Part shown: piece after piece, positions 63,980-64,000 of the stretch
How the letters are laid out: the number at the start of each line of letters is the position of its first letter
Numbering within the stretch: position 1 is the stretch's first letter
Source of the DNA: Caproiciproducens galactitolivorans
Lineage (GTDB): Bacteria > Bacillota > Clostridia > Oscillospirales > Acutalibacteraceae
Direction of reading: 5' to 3'
DNA length: 64,000 bases
NCBI RefSeq assembly: GCF_004768785.1
Contig: NZ_SRMQ01000001.1
Location: 470,985 to 534,984 of the forward strand
Program-made: the position numbers and the translations under genes
The notes under the pieces: generated by a model
Seen by the model: only the letters and a program-made list of their open reading frames with translations
What the model was told of the DNA's origin: nothing
Databases searched by the model: none

Positions 63980-64000
63980 ACTCAAGGAAAGAATAACACA
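63977..64000 (+). CDS. Start of an unknown gene, possibly a transposase (cut by window edge)
   Basis: ATG 63977 with AAAGGAG nine bases upstream; eight codons (MTQGKNNT) are visible. The hairpin over its translation start resembles the arrangement that protects insertion sequences from read-through expression, hence the guess of a transposase. Eight residues do not allow identification. Confidence 0.35.

Overview
The window reads as chromosome of a low-to-medium GC, endospore-forming, Gram-positive anaerobe of the Clostridia, most like the Oscillospirales. The grounds are the gene content (SepF, DivIVA, YlmH, YabP/YabQ, SpoVB-type flippase, HemZ, RqcP, long HPF, Rel), strong AGGAGG-type ribosome sites, frequent TTG starts, and CIRCE/HrcA control of groESL. 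The genus is not established by the sequence.

Region 1 (1-8203, minus strand) is a defence island read from one sigma-A promoter at 8175-8203: a small HTH protein, a 1086-aa SNF2/DEAD-type helicase with a PLD-like N-terminus, two DUF4391-type proteins in tandem, a two-TM protein, a beta-class adenine methyltransferase (type III Mod-like), a protein with a HEPN-type RxxxxH motif, and a further gene whose start codon lies at 6. Several junctions are ATGA overlaps. GC-rich core genes alternate with AT-rich inserts, and the methyltransferase itself is a GC mosaic.

Region 2 (8250-14640) has an arginase-family gene, a decayed small heat-shock (Hsp20) gene behind an intact CIRCE-type promoter, and, divergently, a second CIRCE-like element and promoter that lead through a terminator-bearing leader into a four-gene carbohydrate operon: GH130 glycoside phosphorylase, sugar-1-phosphate nucleotidyltransferase, GT4 glycosyltransferase and an unnamed alpha-helical-barrel-like protein. 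This possibly heat-shock-linked glycan system is the most intriguing item in the window together with the defence island.

Region 3 (14745-17700) has ribosomal protein L25/Ctc, a frameshifted DUF326 copper-bundle pseudogene, a TetR regulator and a GT2 glycosyltransferase. Region 4 (17762-31364, plus strand) is a long housekeeping block: miaB, ylbF, mutS, mutL, miaA, a HlyD-like adaptor, yggS, sepF, ylmH, divIVA, lspA, rluD-type, comEA. It serves tRNA modification, mismatch repair and cell division.

Region 5 (31437-36518, minus strand) is a ppx-ppk-pfk-small membrane protein operon joining polyphosphate turnover to glycolysis. Region 6 (36746-44288) has a membrane sensor-like protein with a small overlapping gene, tRNA-Ser(GGA), asnS, a hemerythrin, an aminotransferase and secDF. 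Region 7 (44434-61181) has recJ, rel, a metallo-beta-lactamase fold hydrolase, hemZ, a uridine-kinase-like protein, a zinc-ribbon protein, a SpoVB-like flippase, mazG, HU, rqcP, yabP-yabQ-divIC-yabR, an amidohydrolase, an orphan fumarase alpha subunit, hpf and an RNA methyltransferase. Region 8 (61257-64000) has a small ORF, CIRCE-groES-groEL, and at the edge the start of a probable mobile-element gene whose ribosome site is held in a hairpin.
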